Assembly: GCA_025435555.1 (NCBI GenBank)
Contig: JAIWWG010000112.1
Coordinates: 25,931 to 89,930, forward strand
DNA from: Chytriomyces cf. hyalinus JEL632
Lineage: Eukaryota; Chytridiomycota; Chytridiomycetes; Chytridiales; Chytriomycetaceae
Length of the DNA: 64,000 nucleotides
Direction: 5' to 3'
Shown here: in pieces, positions 42,844 through 57,800 of the stretch
Layout of the letters: each line of letters opens with the position of its first letter
Numbering within the stretch: position 1 is the first letter of the stretch
Position numbers and translations under genes: made by a program
Notes under the pieces: model-generated
Seen by the model: the letters and a program-made list of their open reading frames with translations, nothing else
Told to the model about the DNA's origin: nothing
Databases searched by the model: none

Positions 42844-45800
42844 TCAAGATGACACCAAAGCAACTCCCTGCTGAACAACACTCTGCGCCACAATATTGTT
42901 CTTGACGCTCATTTCGGCGACAAAGAGAACCTCCTTTCTGTCACTGTTCAGGTACACAGGAACACCCAAATGCACTGGGGCATCTTTCGATCCTTTTCCA
43001 GACTTAACATCCGAAGTTGACTTGGAAGAATCCTTCCGCTTCCACACCAATGTCACTTTTTCCAGCTTAGTCGACATGTCACTTGACAAGGCGAGCCCGG
43101 TGCCTTTTGCGTACTGACCACCCTCGATCCGCAAACCTGGGAGAGAGAGCAGGGTTCATCACGACTGAATTGTGCCCGTCGTCGATAGTTTTCAACTCAC
43201 CTGTGAGGTCAAAGCCGTCTGCATCTTCGCCGATAATCACTGAAAGCTTCAACTCTTCAAGCGACCATTTCTCGCGCTGGGCAACGGCTTGCATGGTTGC
43301 TGTCACAAATGCTTCTGGGCCAAACAAGCCACCAATCCACACAGACAACTCGCCAAGCTTTTCAATCGGAGTTTCAGAAACTCGAGACAACTGAGCAAGT
43401 CTGCTGTTCAAATCGTGCACCCAAGAGTCGAGAGACATTGCGGCTGGTGATTTATGCTTCTTCCAGTGAGGCGGAATCATGCCTACAATTTCCAATCAGA
43501 GAATTTCAGTAAATGAAGAGTGTAAACGAGTAATTGATGAAACGTACCCTTGAGAATCCAGTCAACCAGCGCACGCGAATGATTTGTCTGCTTCACTTTT
43601 CCCTCAATCAAGTCTTGAAGACCCAGCAAATCATTGCGAACTGTCTTGAGAAGATGGACACCGATCGCGTTTTCACGCTCAAAGAATCGATACAGCGGAT
43701 CCTTGTCTTTGGATTGAAGGTTGGTCTTCAAGCCAGAATGAATGGTCTATATGATGGAACTGTTAGACTACGTTTTGAGATGACAAGTATTCAACTTACT
43801 GCTGGCAAAACCGCGAGCCATTCATCCACTGACTTTCGCACAGTTCTCATCCAGGCTGGCTGTTGGACCTGAGATTTAGACTGCTGCGAAGATTTTCCGG
43901 AATCATCTGACACTGGGTCCTCTTCTTCTGACGCCATCGTCACCTTTCGTAGCTTTGACAACATTTGCTTTCCTTTCAAAGCCATGAGCACCTTTTCTGC
44001 ATTCGATGGCAAGCCAAGCCAGGTTGGTGGCTGTTGATCCGGCAGTTTGTTGACCCAGTCCAGAACCTTCTCCAGCTTCGTTTCATCCGGAATCAAAAGT
44101 GCTTGTCCTTTAGAGTCTTCTTCACCCGTCGCAGCACTTGCAGAAACAAGCGCAAATTTGACATCGTACGCGTTCGGCTTGAAGAGCGAGTTCACGAACG
44201 AGTCCAAAAGCGCTTGATCGTGGCCGTTGTCGATTTTACCACCATACACTGTCTGCTTGATGAGAGTTTTAATGGCACCCCATGGAATCTTTTCTGGGGC
44301 GATGTTGGCTCGTCCAGAGGCAGCGTCTTCGAGCCAGTTGTCAATAAGAACCAAACACATTTCGTAATCTGAGTCGTTGAATTCATACTGCTTGGTCCAT
44401 CCTAGGGGCGCGTAACGAAGTCGTTCCTGAACCACAGCATGCAGCCATGCAACCAAGAAGTAAAGTCTGACGCGCTCAGCTGGACCTTTAAGCGCGCGTG
44501 CTTTCGAAATGCCTGACAGTGTTTCCAGTAGATTGGCTTTGATACCCGGAGGTGGCTCAAACATGAGCGTTCGCGACATTCTGAGCAGACTGATTGGAAC
44601 AGCGGGGTTTGTTTCCGTCGTCAAAAACAGTCGGAACGATTTGTGGGACTTGAGAGTGTGAAGCTTCTTTTCCAACTGGCCAAGCCAAGTGGGTGCCAAG
44701 TGGACGTTTTTCAGAAGGACCCAGTTTCCGGCGTTTGTAGCCGATGAAATCGCGCTTTCTGCCAGCGAGAAACCTTCTTGCGATCCCATCGCAACCGAAA
44801 TAAGCTTGACCGAAGATTCTGCAGCAAAGTGCTCCACTCGGTTACTGGCATCATAGCCGGGAACTGAACAGAGAGCAATCGGGGTGTTAAAGGAGCCTTC
44901 ATCAAACACAACAGCGTTCAAGTTGAGCTCTTGATTGAGAGACGATCCAAAGACAGCTTCGGTGAGAATGCTTGATGTGGCAACAAGACGGTCTGGGCGG
45001 AACAGCTTGATGACGATAAGTTTTCTCAGTGCACTTACAACGGGCGCTGAAAGAAAAAAAATCCATTCAGAATCAAAAAGCATTGCATGGTTTCGACACT
45101 TACATTTGCTCGAATCTGACCAGCACTCGGGAAGGGACTCCTCTGCTGTTTTGCTTGTCATGAAGGTTTTCCACTGTGCCTCATTCGAACTAATGTGATT
45201 GAAGACGTTTTTGAAGGCCGGCAAATCTGCCAGTGCTTTCGCCTTCCCAGCCAAGTCCTCTCCCAAGGCACCAACAACGGCAGCCGGTACGTCGGCTTTT
45301 CCTTTACCACCGCGCTCACCGCCAGACAAGAAGAAGTCATACTCATCTTCGTCAATGGCATCAGCAGTGTTTCTCACTTTGATGTAGGAGAGAAGGACAC
45401 CGAAAATGACTTGATCGTCATGCAAAAGCGACTTTGCCGCTCTCGTGTAAGTCACAGTAAATAAGTCTTTCGAAATGATACTCAAGCGCTGGTTGAAATC
45501 GGTGATGGCCTTCAAGTTCGGGTTTGAATGCAGCACGTATTGGAAGATTTGGTTGAAGAAGTCGAGAGAGAACTGGTAGAAGTAGTGAAGCTGACTGAGC
45601 TGTTCAAGACTGAAAAAGACGGAGCTGCAAGATTGCGCCAACGGCGTGTACGTTGTCGTGACCTCTTCAACTTCTTGGAGAATAATGTCCGTATCTTCAA
45701 CCTAAAGGTATGCAAATATGAGTATGCAACAGATAATCCAAACCAATCCAAAACAGACCTTCTTTGTGATTTCTGCGGCCTCTTGTTTCAAGGTCTCCAA

Positions 45801-48800
45801 AGTTTCCATAATGTTGTCATCGTCCAAGATGTTGCCTTTAGAGTCATTCAACGCTTGAAGAAGCAGCTTTTCCAAGTGCCGCAAACGAAGCTGAAACTCT
45901 CCTCTTGCCTTGACCAAGTCCGTTCGCTTGCGATCCGTGTCAGGTCTTTCGGCCTTGAGCACTTGGTACAGACACTGACTCTGCAAACTGCCGCGTGTGA
46001 CGGTGAAGTTTACAAATGTGACTCGACTGCAGATATCGGGGGCAAAGTTCACAGATGGGTCACGCGTAGCGAGGAAGAGCTTAAATGTCGGCGAGAAGTC
46101 GATTTCTTGCCCTCCAAGTCTGATGAGCACACGTCCACCAGTTCTTCGCAATTCTTTGTTCAAAACTGCGTTCAAAATGGGGTCCAGGTTCTCAACGTCT
46201 TGAACAAGCAGAACATTTCCGAATCGCAACGCACTTTCGAGAACTTTCAAGAACGAATCATCCAGGAAACTCGTCACTGTCAGCTTTCGATCTTTGTACG
46301 AGTTCTTAAGGAATCCAATCGCTTGTCCAGCAGGATCAATGATGAGGGGATAACGATTGAATCGCTCCAGCATAATGGCGTTTTCCGTGCAAAGATCGTC
46401 AGCGGGAAGCGCTCTCTCTTGCCAAAGAGCGCGCTCATCAGCGGTAGATAAGTATTCGCTTATGGAGAGATTCTGCTTAATTTGGATGCCTGAAGCAACC
46501 AAATGCGATGTCCATTTTTTCCCGAGCAAGTCTCTGTACTGCTGATCAAAGTATCCACCATACGCCATGAACCCTGCTGACAACAAAACATCACCCACAA
46601 TTGTGCTCATTTCTGCTTCAAAAGATTGACTAGATTCTGTCCAACGTTCGTTTTCTGAGGAAAGATTGGAAAGCAGGGCCAAACTGCGGTCCACTCGAGA
46701 TTTTACTTTTTCCATCTCGCTCTTCAGAGCCTGGTGTGAATGGCAGGTGTTAGTATATTTAAATGGTATGTGTTTCTCATCGCAATTACCTGTGTTTCGC
46801 TAATAAGCACAGCATACTCGTCCTTGTAGTGAGTGATGTTGTTTTCCAATTCGGTGATTGCCGCTTCAGTTTCGGCGGCCTTCTGCTTCGCCTTCTCTGC
46901 ATTCGACTCAAGCTCTTGAACTTCCGCACGCATCGGGCCAACGCTGTCCAAAATGGAAGCGTACTTGACTTGCGCGATAACCCACTTTACCAATGGACCA
47001 CAGGCTTTACTTGCATGATTTACAGCTTCATAGTTAAAGTTGGGGTTGCTAAGGTACTTGTTGTTAATTTCATCGCGTGTCTTTTTGCTCATTTTGTCCG
47101 TGTTATAGTTCACGATGCTTGGGATAAAGTCATCTTTTCGAAGGATTCCTTGCACAGACTTCCATGACTCGATTTTACCACCGAGAAGGATGCAAACAGA
47201 CTCCATGGCCAGCTTCACTTTCTCAGGTGGGTTCGCCATGGATCGGACTTCATTTAGATCTTGCTTTTTGATGCTGCTGACGGATTGCTGGGCTTCAAGA
47301 ACTGCCGGCTCTGCATTTGCCAAATCTCCCTTCACGATTGCACTTCGCTCTTCAATCATGATACTCTGCTTGGCAATCTCCTCTTGCATTTTAATTGCGA
47401 GCGTCTTTTGTTGTTCCGCTTCTTGCTGTCCAGTGACCATCTTTTTCAGTTTCTCGTTCGCCAGGGTATTCTTTTCTTCCAGTTCCGCCTTTTTAATGGC
47501 CAAGCTTTTTCGCAGTTCTTCGACCTTGAGCACAGTGTCTTTCATCTTGTCCAGTCCGACATTAATGTGCCGTTGACGTTCTTCCAGATCGCTTCGTTTC
47601 TCCCCGTACAGCTTAACGTAATGGCTGATAAAATCAAGGTAGTGACGAGGCGTGGCGTGGTTGTAGCGACCCTGGCTTCGGCTCAATTTCGCATTCACTT
47701 CATACAACGACTTGTGCACATGAACAAAAGCATTGATGACGGCGCTGCGGTAAGTCAATGGCATCGGAAGATCCTTGTAAATGACCGGGAACGTGGACGG
47801 CGCGTTGTACGTCGGGTCATCCAAATCCAGAATATCTGTAAACTCCTTCCCGACTTGGTAAAAGGCCTGATCAGCCCAGTCACCCATCCAGTTCAAAACG
47901 CAACGGTTGAAGAGAGCAGGTGAGGTGGCTGCCCGAGAAGATAGTCCTCCTTCGGGCGGATTCATTGTGAACACAATGTGAAGATTTTTCATGACTTGAT
48001 GCGTGAACCACTTGTACAGATCGTCGGCTGAATCAATCATGGCACCTTCGCGAACCGCGCCTTCACGGCATTGAGTCATCAAAGTGGCGTACTCTTCTCC
48101 CTCAAAGAGTCCCGGAACCTCTGCATTCGCGAGCAAGGTGTTCATTCTTTCGAGGAACGCAGAATCCAGCACATTTGACTCGTCCATGATGAAACAAATC
48201 TTTTCGCCTTTGCATCCAGAACGACGGAGGACATTTCTCAGATCATCATCGAAATCTTCGGCGGTATACTTGTTATGGACTTTAATCTGGAAGAGCGAAA
48301 GTCCGTTCATCCATGCTACAAATCGGGACAGTGTCGTCTGTGTCAAACAAAGTTAAACCATTGCAGGGAATTTCATTTTTTTCAGGTGCTGAAATACCTT
48401 TCCACTTCCACTGACACCAATGAGCAAAAGATGTCCTTGCATTTGTTTAAACACGCGATCAATTCTGAGAACATGATCCAGCACATCATTGAAGAGAACA
48501 AGTGGAACATCAAGCTCCTCTTCATAGAACACTTTGAGACGCGCTTTGACAAAATCTCTCAGGTCGTCTCGCTGAACAAGCTGATAGTTCTTTGACAGCC
48601 AGTTGGAAAACAGAATTGGTCTCTGCAACGTAGTCGCGACATTCACATTGGGAAAGTGCTTCTCAGCAATTGCGTCAATGTTCGAGTCAGTCCAGGCACG
48701 TTCATCGTCAGTGACAAGTCGGTCGCGGAACAAGCGAAGACCCTCATGCGCCCATAATCTCAGCAAGTCCTCTACTGTAGGGCCGTCTGATTGCTTTAAA

Positions 48801-51800
48801 GCTTTAAATATTCCACGAATCCAACGGGTCAGCTCTCGAGGCGAGTAAATGTAGTGTGCTTGAATGTCTGCCGTGAAACGCTTTTGGGACATTAAGAAAA
48901 AGTCCACCATAGCACCAGTCAGCGCATCCGCATAACCTCTCAGGTTTGGCACAAGTTTCAAGGTGGCACGAGCAAACGTTCCATAGATTTGTACGAGTGA
49001 AATTTCTCCTGGGTAATCAACCATCACAAGAGGCGCGTGACACAAGAATCTGTGACTGATTGGAACACGACCTGGATCTGTGGGGGGATTGCAGGCTCCT
49101 ACAAACTGAATACGTTCAAGTTTCACCCAAACTTTGTCTGATGTTCGCCAGAAGCCTCCGTGCTGAACCAGTTGACGCAAGAAGGAAATAACGCGCTGTG
49201 TGCCGTATTCATCTGCAGCCGGAAGATTGATTTCGTCACAGAAGAGCACCAACCAGCGCCCTACAACTTGAGGAGCAAGAACGACACCGTTTGGTGTTTT
49301 GCGGTAGTCACAGTGCTGCTCGAATGTTTGAAGGATCAACTCTGGACTTGTGGCACTTGAAAAGTTGAGACCAACGACTTGCATCTGGGGGAGTTTACGG
49401 AGAGCCGAGAACAGTGTCCTAATGACAAAGTTTGAGCAAAAAAGTGGTATGAGTCAAAGTTGAGAAACTCACATTGTTTTGCCTGAGCCAGGGGGGCCAC
49501 AGAGAATCAATGGCTGTTGGAACGGAAGAGTCAGTTTAGTGGCAAAAAGTCGCAAGAAATTGATTAACATACCTTATGTTCCGACAAGTAGGAATACAAG
49601 ACTTCTTCATGACGAATCGTGTCGACAGTCGGGATCACGACATCGGCCGAAGAAACGCTGTGCGACTCAATCTCGATTGTTGGAACACGACCATGCCAGG
49701 CGATCCATTCACCAGACGTGATATTGACGTCAAAGTCAATCAGGGACGCGCATTGCACAGGAATATCAATCGATGAAGAAGATCTCAAGAATTCGCCTAG
49801 TTTTGCTCGCAGATCCAACTTGCAGTCACCACTGAAGCTCCAAACAACAGCCAGCAGAAGACGCTTGCCAATGTATCTTTCCAGCAAATCATTAGCCATT
49901 GGGAAGTCTGGATGCGATGAGTTGTAATCGAGAACGTTGACAACGGTTTTGTTGATGAGAGAAAACAATGTGTTGAGGACACGCATTCGGGTGAAGTCCA
50001 TAATGTGCTCCAGAGTCTCAGCGTGCTCCAGCGCGCGTTCCACCAAGCCATTCTCTCGGAAGTGAGGTTGAATCAAGTCAGCGATTTGGCGCTGGGTGAG
50101 CAAAGCCTGCGAGACTTCCGACTCTTCTGGTTCATCATCACTATTCAGCAGATCTTCCCCATCTTCAAGATTGACATGGCGAAGTTTTTCGAGGTAGTGG
50201 CTGAAAATCATTCGCAGCGATACCACATCTTCGGAGAACCAAATCATTCCGCATCGACTGACGGTTGCAAGCGTAGCATATTTCAACGTTTCCACTTCAA
50301 ACATGACTCGAACATTCTTTGGAAGAGCAAGTCGCTCTCCGTTCGGCAGTGTGAGAAGCTTATTATCATCCAGGACTGAATTCAAGTTCTCGATCCACAC
50401 AGGATCAACATCACCGTCGAAACTGTAATATATCATGAGCATGAAATTTCATGCTTGAAAGCGAAATGCTCTACTTACATGATCCAATGACGCTTGGCAC
50501 TTTCTCCACGAACGTTGTCCACAATTTTTCGCAACACATGCGTGAAAAGTCCGTCAGTCCATTCACGCGTCGTTGAATCCAAAGTGCCGTACAAGTGATC
50601 CTTCGAAATTGCCTTCGGATCAATCAAATACTCAACACCTTCAACTCCCTCAACAATTTCAAGCGCTTCTAGCAAGACACGCCAGGCAGTTGATTTTCCA
50701 GTACCGCTCGGTCCGACCATCATCAAACCGTGAGAAATGTTTTGGATTTGGTACAGCTGAATGACCTTTTCCAACCAGACTTCACCATCAACAAGTTTTC
50801 TCTTTTTGCAAACTTGCTTGATGGCAGCTTTGAGTTTGTCCAAATCGACTGGCACATAATCGACGCCGGGGAACACGTCCGTGACAAGACTGTTTTTGAT
50901 GACGATTGGAGCATTAATGTCGCGGAGCAATAAATTTTCTCGGTTGTCATTTACCTGTGAAGCAAAGGCACGTCATCAGCCACAAGCTTCGGAGCAACAG
51001 TTTCGCGAATAGACTGAATGAGAATTTCTTGCTCGGCAATGTTGCTTGACACGCGGGCCAAGTCGGATTCGGCCTTTGTGCGCACGTCAATATCTTCAGA
51101 GCTGAGCGAGTTTGCAATCGCTTCAAATCTGGAAAGAGTGGAGCGCAGAACATTCAAGCGATCTCGCTTGAGGTTACCGGCACTGACAAGCACACTTTTC
51201 AGTGAGCGCAATCCATAGTCGTAGTGTGCTTAAATTTCAAACCAAATTCAATATTCGAATCTGACAACAAGAACGTAGAGCAACATACCTTGAGCACTGA
51301 GTTGCTCAGCAAACAGCTTGAACAAAGGCACCACTTTGGATGCCAGCACTTCGGCAGTTTTGAAGCCTTGAGAAAACAGCATCACTTGGGCAATAAGCTC
51401 TCTGTCCGGGTGGGTCATGGCAATGCTTCGGAACAACTTTTTCAAGTTGTCCGGCAAGTTGGATCGTCCCGCATAACCAGGGTTCATGGTGATGAAGATT
51501 CCTGTGTTTGGGTTCACAGTGACCATCTTGCTCACAACCTCCACTTCGGCTCCACTTTTCAGACCCAGTTGAATCGTTTGCACTTGCTGGGAAACGGCGG
51601 ACAAGATTCTTTCTTCCAATCGATTAAATTCGTCGAAGCACTTTTTAGAACAACGTTGATTAGCACCACGACCCACATGCACTGGAAACTACTTACACCC
51701 CAAGCGCCTACTTGCGACAGACCAATGAAGATACGGCCCATTGCCTGGAAGTCAAAGTTTTCATCACAGCAGAACACGAGACAGAAACGACCAAGTTGAA

Positions 51801-54800
51801 CAGCCAACGCTTTCACGGACTCTGTCTTGCCTGTTCCAGCAGGTCTAAAAGTCATTGAGCATTAGCCTCATCGAAACATGTATGAGGCAAGAAACACACC
51901 CGAACGGACTTCCTCCGAGACGGCTTGCCAAGGCTTGGGTAAGTGTCAAATAACAACGGTCGGTAAGTGGAGTCTGGACAAGACGGTCGGGAATGCCCAA
52001 GTACTCAAACCCGTAGAAAAAGGTGGCATCTGCCATTTTGATGGACAGAGTTTCCAACGGCTTCTCGGCTCCTGGCGTCAAATAGTATCGCATGTGGTAA
52101 AGCCATTCAAAGTCCTTTTTCGTCTTGACTCCAGCTTTGATGAGTTCTCGAATAACATCACGCTGGTGAACCAGCTCAGTGATCAAATGTTCGCATTTGC
52201 GGCGGCGGATTGGTGGCAGGTCCGTAAGGACTAAGTCGGCGAGGATCGACAAGCCACGGTCAACAAGTGAAAGCGCTGTTTCCAAGTTGCCACTGTCCCA
52301 CAAACTCTCTTCCACCGAGCTGGTCCAAATGACTTGTGCACTAAGGACAATCAGTTGAGCTGGGTACTTTTCCAGCCAAGCCATAAATGACTCGGAGGAC
52401 AATTCCGTTTCATAGTAGAATCCGTTCAGCGCAGCAACAGCCTCCGTCAACCACAGAGAAAGGGACACTTTGACCTCATTCTCCAACAAAGTGAGCCACT
52501 CGTTAATTTTTGGGTTGTTTTTGATTGAAACTGGGTTCTTCAAGGCAACCACTTCTCCTTCGTGCGAAGCAACTGCAAGAATTGTGGAGTCATCCTCAGA
52601 AAGATCGATTCGGGCAACACCAGGGAACATTTTTTTGAAATGTTTCTGAATGTGGTGAACGTCTTTGGCGTTTCCGATAATTTCCAAAAGATCTTCGTCG
52701 CCGACAAAGTAGAAACGTGGGAAGGCAGATCTCTGACGCTCCAAGTATTCTCCGAGCGCTTTTTGGATTTTACCCAAAAGATCCAGCACCCGCTCCATGG
52801 ACTTGAGAATGTTCTCAATCGTCAAGACCTTCAAAACGAATGGATCCTTTTGCACCTTTTTCATGACAGTCATGAACTCGGAGTTGATGTTTTGGAACTT
52901 CAAAGACTCCAATGGAAGCAACTGCGCAATGTCCGCGTTTCCGTTGAAAATCCCTTCCAAGTAGACCCACTGCCGTTGAACATCAACCCACACATCGAAC
53001 AAAGCGTGAATCCGGTTCAATTTATCATCCCACGCCATGGCTTCCTCCTCAAACGCCTTAAAATACGGCGAATGCTTCATGGCAGTCAACGAGTTGAGAT
53101 GCTCCGAACATTTCGCAAACAAGTCGTCCCAACCTCGAATCAATTTCACTTTGTTTTGATAGTTGACAAGCTCGACTTCGTACGTGTTCCAGCACTCGCG
53201 AACCTGCTTCAAAAACTCTTCCAGCGCCATTTCTCCCTGCGCTTCAACAACAACATCGCGGATCGCGCGCTCATTCTTTTTCAAATCCGCGTCCCACAAA
53301 TGCCCAACTGTCAAATCAGCCATCGACACCTTTTCCATGTTGAGCGCCTTCAGCAAAGGTTTCCAATGTCTCTCACGGAGAGCTTCAGACTTGAGTTCGG
53401 TCACAATCGGCATGTACTTGAGCAATCCTCTCAGCATTTCCTGCAAGTAGTCAAATGCAGCGTACGAGCGCATTTTGCTCGGAAGCTCTTTCATATCGGT
53501 CAGCAACTGGTCAATCGCCTGTTTCATCTTCTTTGGCGCGACAATAGACCACGCCGTGTCCTTCAAGGCAGCATACGCAATCCACACAGTCGATAAACTG
53601 GACCACACGCTTTTAAGGTCCTTAAGCTCTTCCATGACGGGCACCAGGCGATTATCAGCAAAGAGTTCGAGATCCAAGGACTCCTTGGCTTTGTTCAAAG
53701 TATCGCTTTCTTCCATAAGACGAGCAACGCGGCCTTCAAAGATGGTCAGTTTGTTGGAGGCATCGTCGTACGCAGTGTCGCCTTGGATGGGCTTTTCCTT
53801 GTCCCATTCTGCAATGATTTCGGCAACCTTCTTTTCGAGAGCTTTGTCTTCGGTGACGATCTTGGATTGAAACGCGGCTGTAGTTACGAAATAAACATTA
53901 GTACTGACATGGGTATAAGGCTGAAATCCGAACCAGTGTGCTCCTGAATCGCCGAGCTCTTTCTCTTGTAGATATCGTTAAAGGCCGTCCACTCTCCTTC
54001 AACGTTTTCAACGTACAACCAGTCCGAGGGAAACACAAATCGCTGCCTCTCCAACACCTTCTCACTTGTCTTGAACAACTCGACATCCTCTCCCCAAGAA
54101 ACCAACTTCTTTTTCAAATCCTGAACAAACGTGATAAACTCCACAGCGTCCGCTGTCGAAGTGCCTTCCACAGATCGCTGCTCCAACTCGCTTTTGCTCT
54201 TGGTAAGTCCAGCAAAAAACTCTTTCATACTGTTTGACAAGTGTCCACCAAACTTGTTGATAATATCCCGCTGCAATTGATCGTATTTCGCGTTCACTTT
54301 TCCTTGCACTTGGTCGTAATCAATGACGAGGGAGCCAAAGGACTTTTCGGTTTCTGAGTTGTCAAACGTGGTGCGCGCTTTCTTGATTTCTTGCACGAGC
54401 TGCTGCCATTTAAACAGGTTGTCGCCAATGACGTGGAAGACTGTGTCAGTGTGCAGATCCCAAAGGCTTTGGTATTGAAGCCATTTGGAGACGTATTCTT
54501 TCACAGTTTCAAGCTTGGTTTCCATGGCTTCGTACACGTTCACGAGAGACGCTTGAGGCAATTTCGCAAGCTGACAAGCATAAATAGGTGAGCATTTTCC
54601 TTCAGTTGAATCAAAACGAAGTCCTCACCAATCCTTTGTAAGTCTCCTCAGGATTCACCGCCTCGACGGTATCATAACTCAAAATCTCGTAACTAGAGCT
54701 TTTGACTCGGGGCAAATCGCACACAATTCCAATCCACTCATGAAACTGTTGAAACCAGTTTGCACGTGCGTGTTCCAAAGGCGGGTCAAGAAACATGACT

Positions 54801-57800
54801 TGGTTGCGCAAACGGATTTCAAGCACAAATGCTTTGATGGACGGCTTCATTTCGTCACGCTTGTCCTCTACGACGGCGGAACGGACAACAGGTGTGGAAA
54901 TGAGAGTACCGCGGCGACCGCGCTGTTTACGCTGGCCATCAGTCGTGACTGTTGAGACATTGTCTTGGTTTTCGAATTCGTGGACCCATGCCTTGAATTA
55001 CAAAAATTGGTTGTTAGTTACATCTTTCAATAACCAGAGCAGGCAAACAAAAGGCTAACCCGAATGGAACCTTGTAGTCGGAACAGGAGGGCCGTCTCAA
55101 TACGCGCGTTCAGTTCCTCTGTCCAAGCCTCCAAATTGGAGAAAGCGCCCAAGTTGAGCCGATCCAACTGTTTGAGCGAGAATTAAGACGAGTCAAGGAT
55201 TCGTTTCAATATAGAAGTAACTCACAGCTCTTTGAATCTTGTCCAAACTCTTCATAAACACTTCAGCGCCAAACGGACAGTTGCGCAGTTCCTCAACAGT
55301 CAGATTGATTTCATCGTTGATTGAGATGGCCTCGTTCACTTTGTCTTGGAAGTTGGATACAATGGATCCAAATGTGCGGACAAACGCGACATGGCGGTTT
55401 TCACGGCTTGGGCTGTCGGTGGATCCAGATAACATGAACGGCTTTGTCTCGTACTGGACGAAAAGACATTGCAATCAGGGTGAGTGTTCCATAATTAACA
55501 AAAAAAATCTGGGTGAAACATACCGTGTTTACAAAGTAATCCCAACGCAATTGAATTCCTTTCGCAATGTGCGCTTGAACGTCCTTACGATAACCAGCCA
55601 CAAGCATCCCAATGCCACCTTCAAACTTGTCAACACGACTCATGGTCTGCGTGTACGTTCTAACAGTTTCATTCAAACTAACAGCAAAAGGATACACGCG
55701 TTTCGCGTCTTTGGCAACATTTGCAACGGTGATTGGGACACGGAATTGCATCCAGAGCAAGTTGCGGACTTCCTTGAACAGAGTGATGATTTGATTGTCA
55801 AAGTTGACACGGAGTTGCAAGGTGTTTCCCTGTGCACGAATGCGTGGGATGTCAAAGATGCGACCGGAGACTGTCAAATCGCGCTTGTTGATATCGAGGA
55901 CCCACGAATCAAACATTTGCTTCGTGTCAAGTTTTCTGCGGAAGGAGGTTGTGTCCGTGTAGAGCTTTTGGCCTTCAGCGTAGTGCATCCATCTGAAGAG
56001 AAACAGCAAAATCAGCACTAGTTGACAAACGAATGCAGAAAACACGGTACTCAACTCTTTTCCAAGAATATCCTCCACCTTGTTCACATAGACTCCCAAC
56101 TGCCTCTCAATCTGCTTGACCCACATGATTGCACCAGCAACGGGTGGTATATCCCTCACAACGCTCATCCCACTCGCTTGAGAGTGGCGATACCCGACTT
56201 TAAACTGTTCATGCAATTTTGCAATGTCTTCCTTGACATTCTCAATCAGCTGAGTCTGATACTCTTGAATGGCACCACGAATTTTTGGGTGGATGAACAG
56301 ATCGTTAAATTTGGAAAACACGCGAAACATTTCGTTGGCGTTTTTGGCAGTTCCAAGGCGATCGCGGAGGCGTGCAATGATTTGGTTTTCGACGCGGGAA
56401 ATCAGGTCGTTGTATTTGTTGACGGCCAAAATCCAGACGTCTTTTCCCTCTGAAGAAACATTTTGTTGCAGAAATTTGAGGAGGTAATTCTAAGTCAAAT
56501 ATTTCAATCAACAACTCACCAGCAGAGACATCCAAAACATCAATATTCTTGACACATTCATACGCCAAGTTGACATCTTCAATAGCATTTTCGTCTGAAA
56601 GCGCCGCAAACTTGTCTGCGGAATCCGAAACAACGTCATTCATTTTACCGGGCTTCATGACTTTCTGAATCGTGTTGTAAAGCTGCTCATGCTTGAATCG
56701 GAATGCACGAATCAACGCAATTCTCTCCTTCAATTCTGAATGCGCTCCGTGGATTTTGATGACCATAAACTGCTCACTGCGTTTTCTCGTCTGCTCTCTC
56801 GCAACATTGGTAAACTCCTTCACGCAATCATCCCACACACGGAAAGCGCCTTCCACTCCGAATCGCACACTCAAGTTCTCCTTTGTCACTCTGTCTTTGA
56901 TTGTTGTGACAGAGTCTGGATCGGCCAATTGCCGAATCCACTTTTCCAGTTCAAACTGCACCCCACCTTTAGAAGAGTCCAAGAAACTAGCTACACCGCT
57001 GCTTTTGCTGAATGTCTCCAAATAAAGTCCACCCGTGGCCTTGTCAAATTCAGCAAAGGGCATCAACATGAGTCGGCGTCCTCCAACAAATTTGGTAAGT
57101 TGATCGTTAAAGTCACGCGAGATTGCCTCGACGAGTTTCATGCACCGTTCAATTGGGTATGGCGAGATGCGAAGCTTCTTGTTCAAATGTCCAAAGACGA
57201 GGGTGACAGCATGTCCGGTACGTTCCACATCCGGAGCACTCAACAGCTCGTTCAGTGGAAACTCTTTCATCAACTGATTGTATTTTGAGACTTTATCCAG
57301 CGCTTCGTTAAGACCGGTGTCGGCACGAAACGAGACGGTCGCATGGAAACGCTTCGCATGCTTCAAAACGTCCAAAGTAAGCACAACTTGCTCATCCTTC
57401 AGCTGCTCTTCAATATGCGCGAGTGCATTGTCCATGTTGAGCCAGAAATTGATTTCGGCGCGCGCTGTGCCAGAGAGTTGCTCTGGGTCCCGCGAGAGAC
57501 GCGTTACTTTCTGGATTTCTTTGATCCATCCGTTCACGTCGCTTTGCAGTTTGTTGAGGAAGGTGGAGTCGTCTGTGATGTCGCCGACGGCATCGACTGT
57601 GATGCGAGACGAAGTTTCTTTGCACTTTGCAATGGCGCGTTGGATGATTGGGTGGGCTGAGAGATGGATCTCGGGGATCTCCACGTTTTGTTGCAGATGG
57701 AGGAGAGAGAGTTGAAGCTCGGCAAACTTTTTTTTAGTTTTTGGGATTGCTGTCAAAAGTCGTGCGCGGTCAGATTGAAGAAAAGTTAAGGGGAACACGT

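Noticed and set aside
46751-47923. Long plus-strand open frames across the dynein gene
   Set aside because: They are antisense shadows of the dynein exons; the minus-strand reading carries all the conserved motifs.
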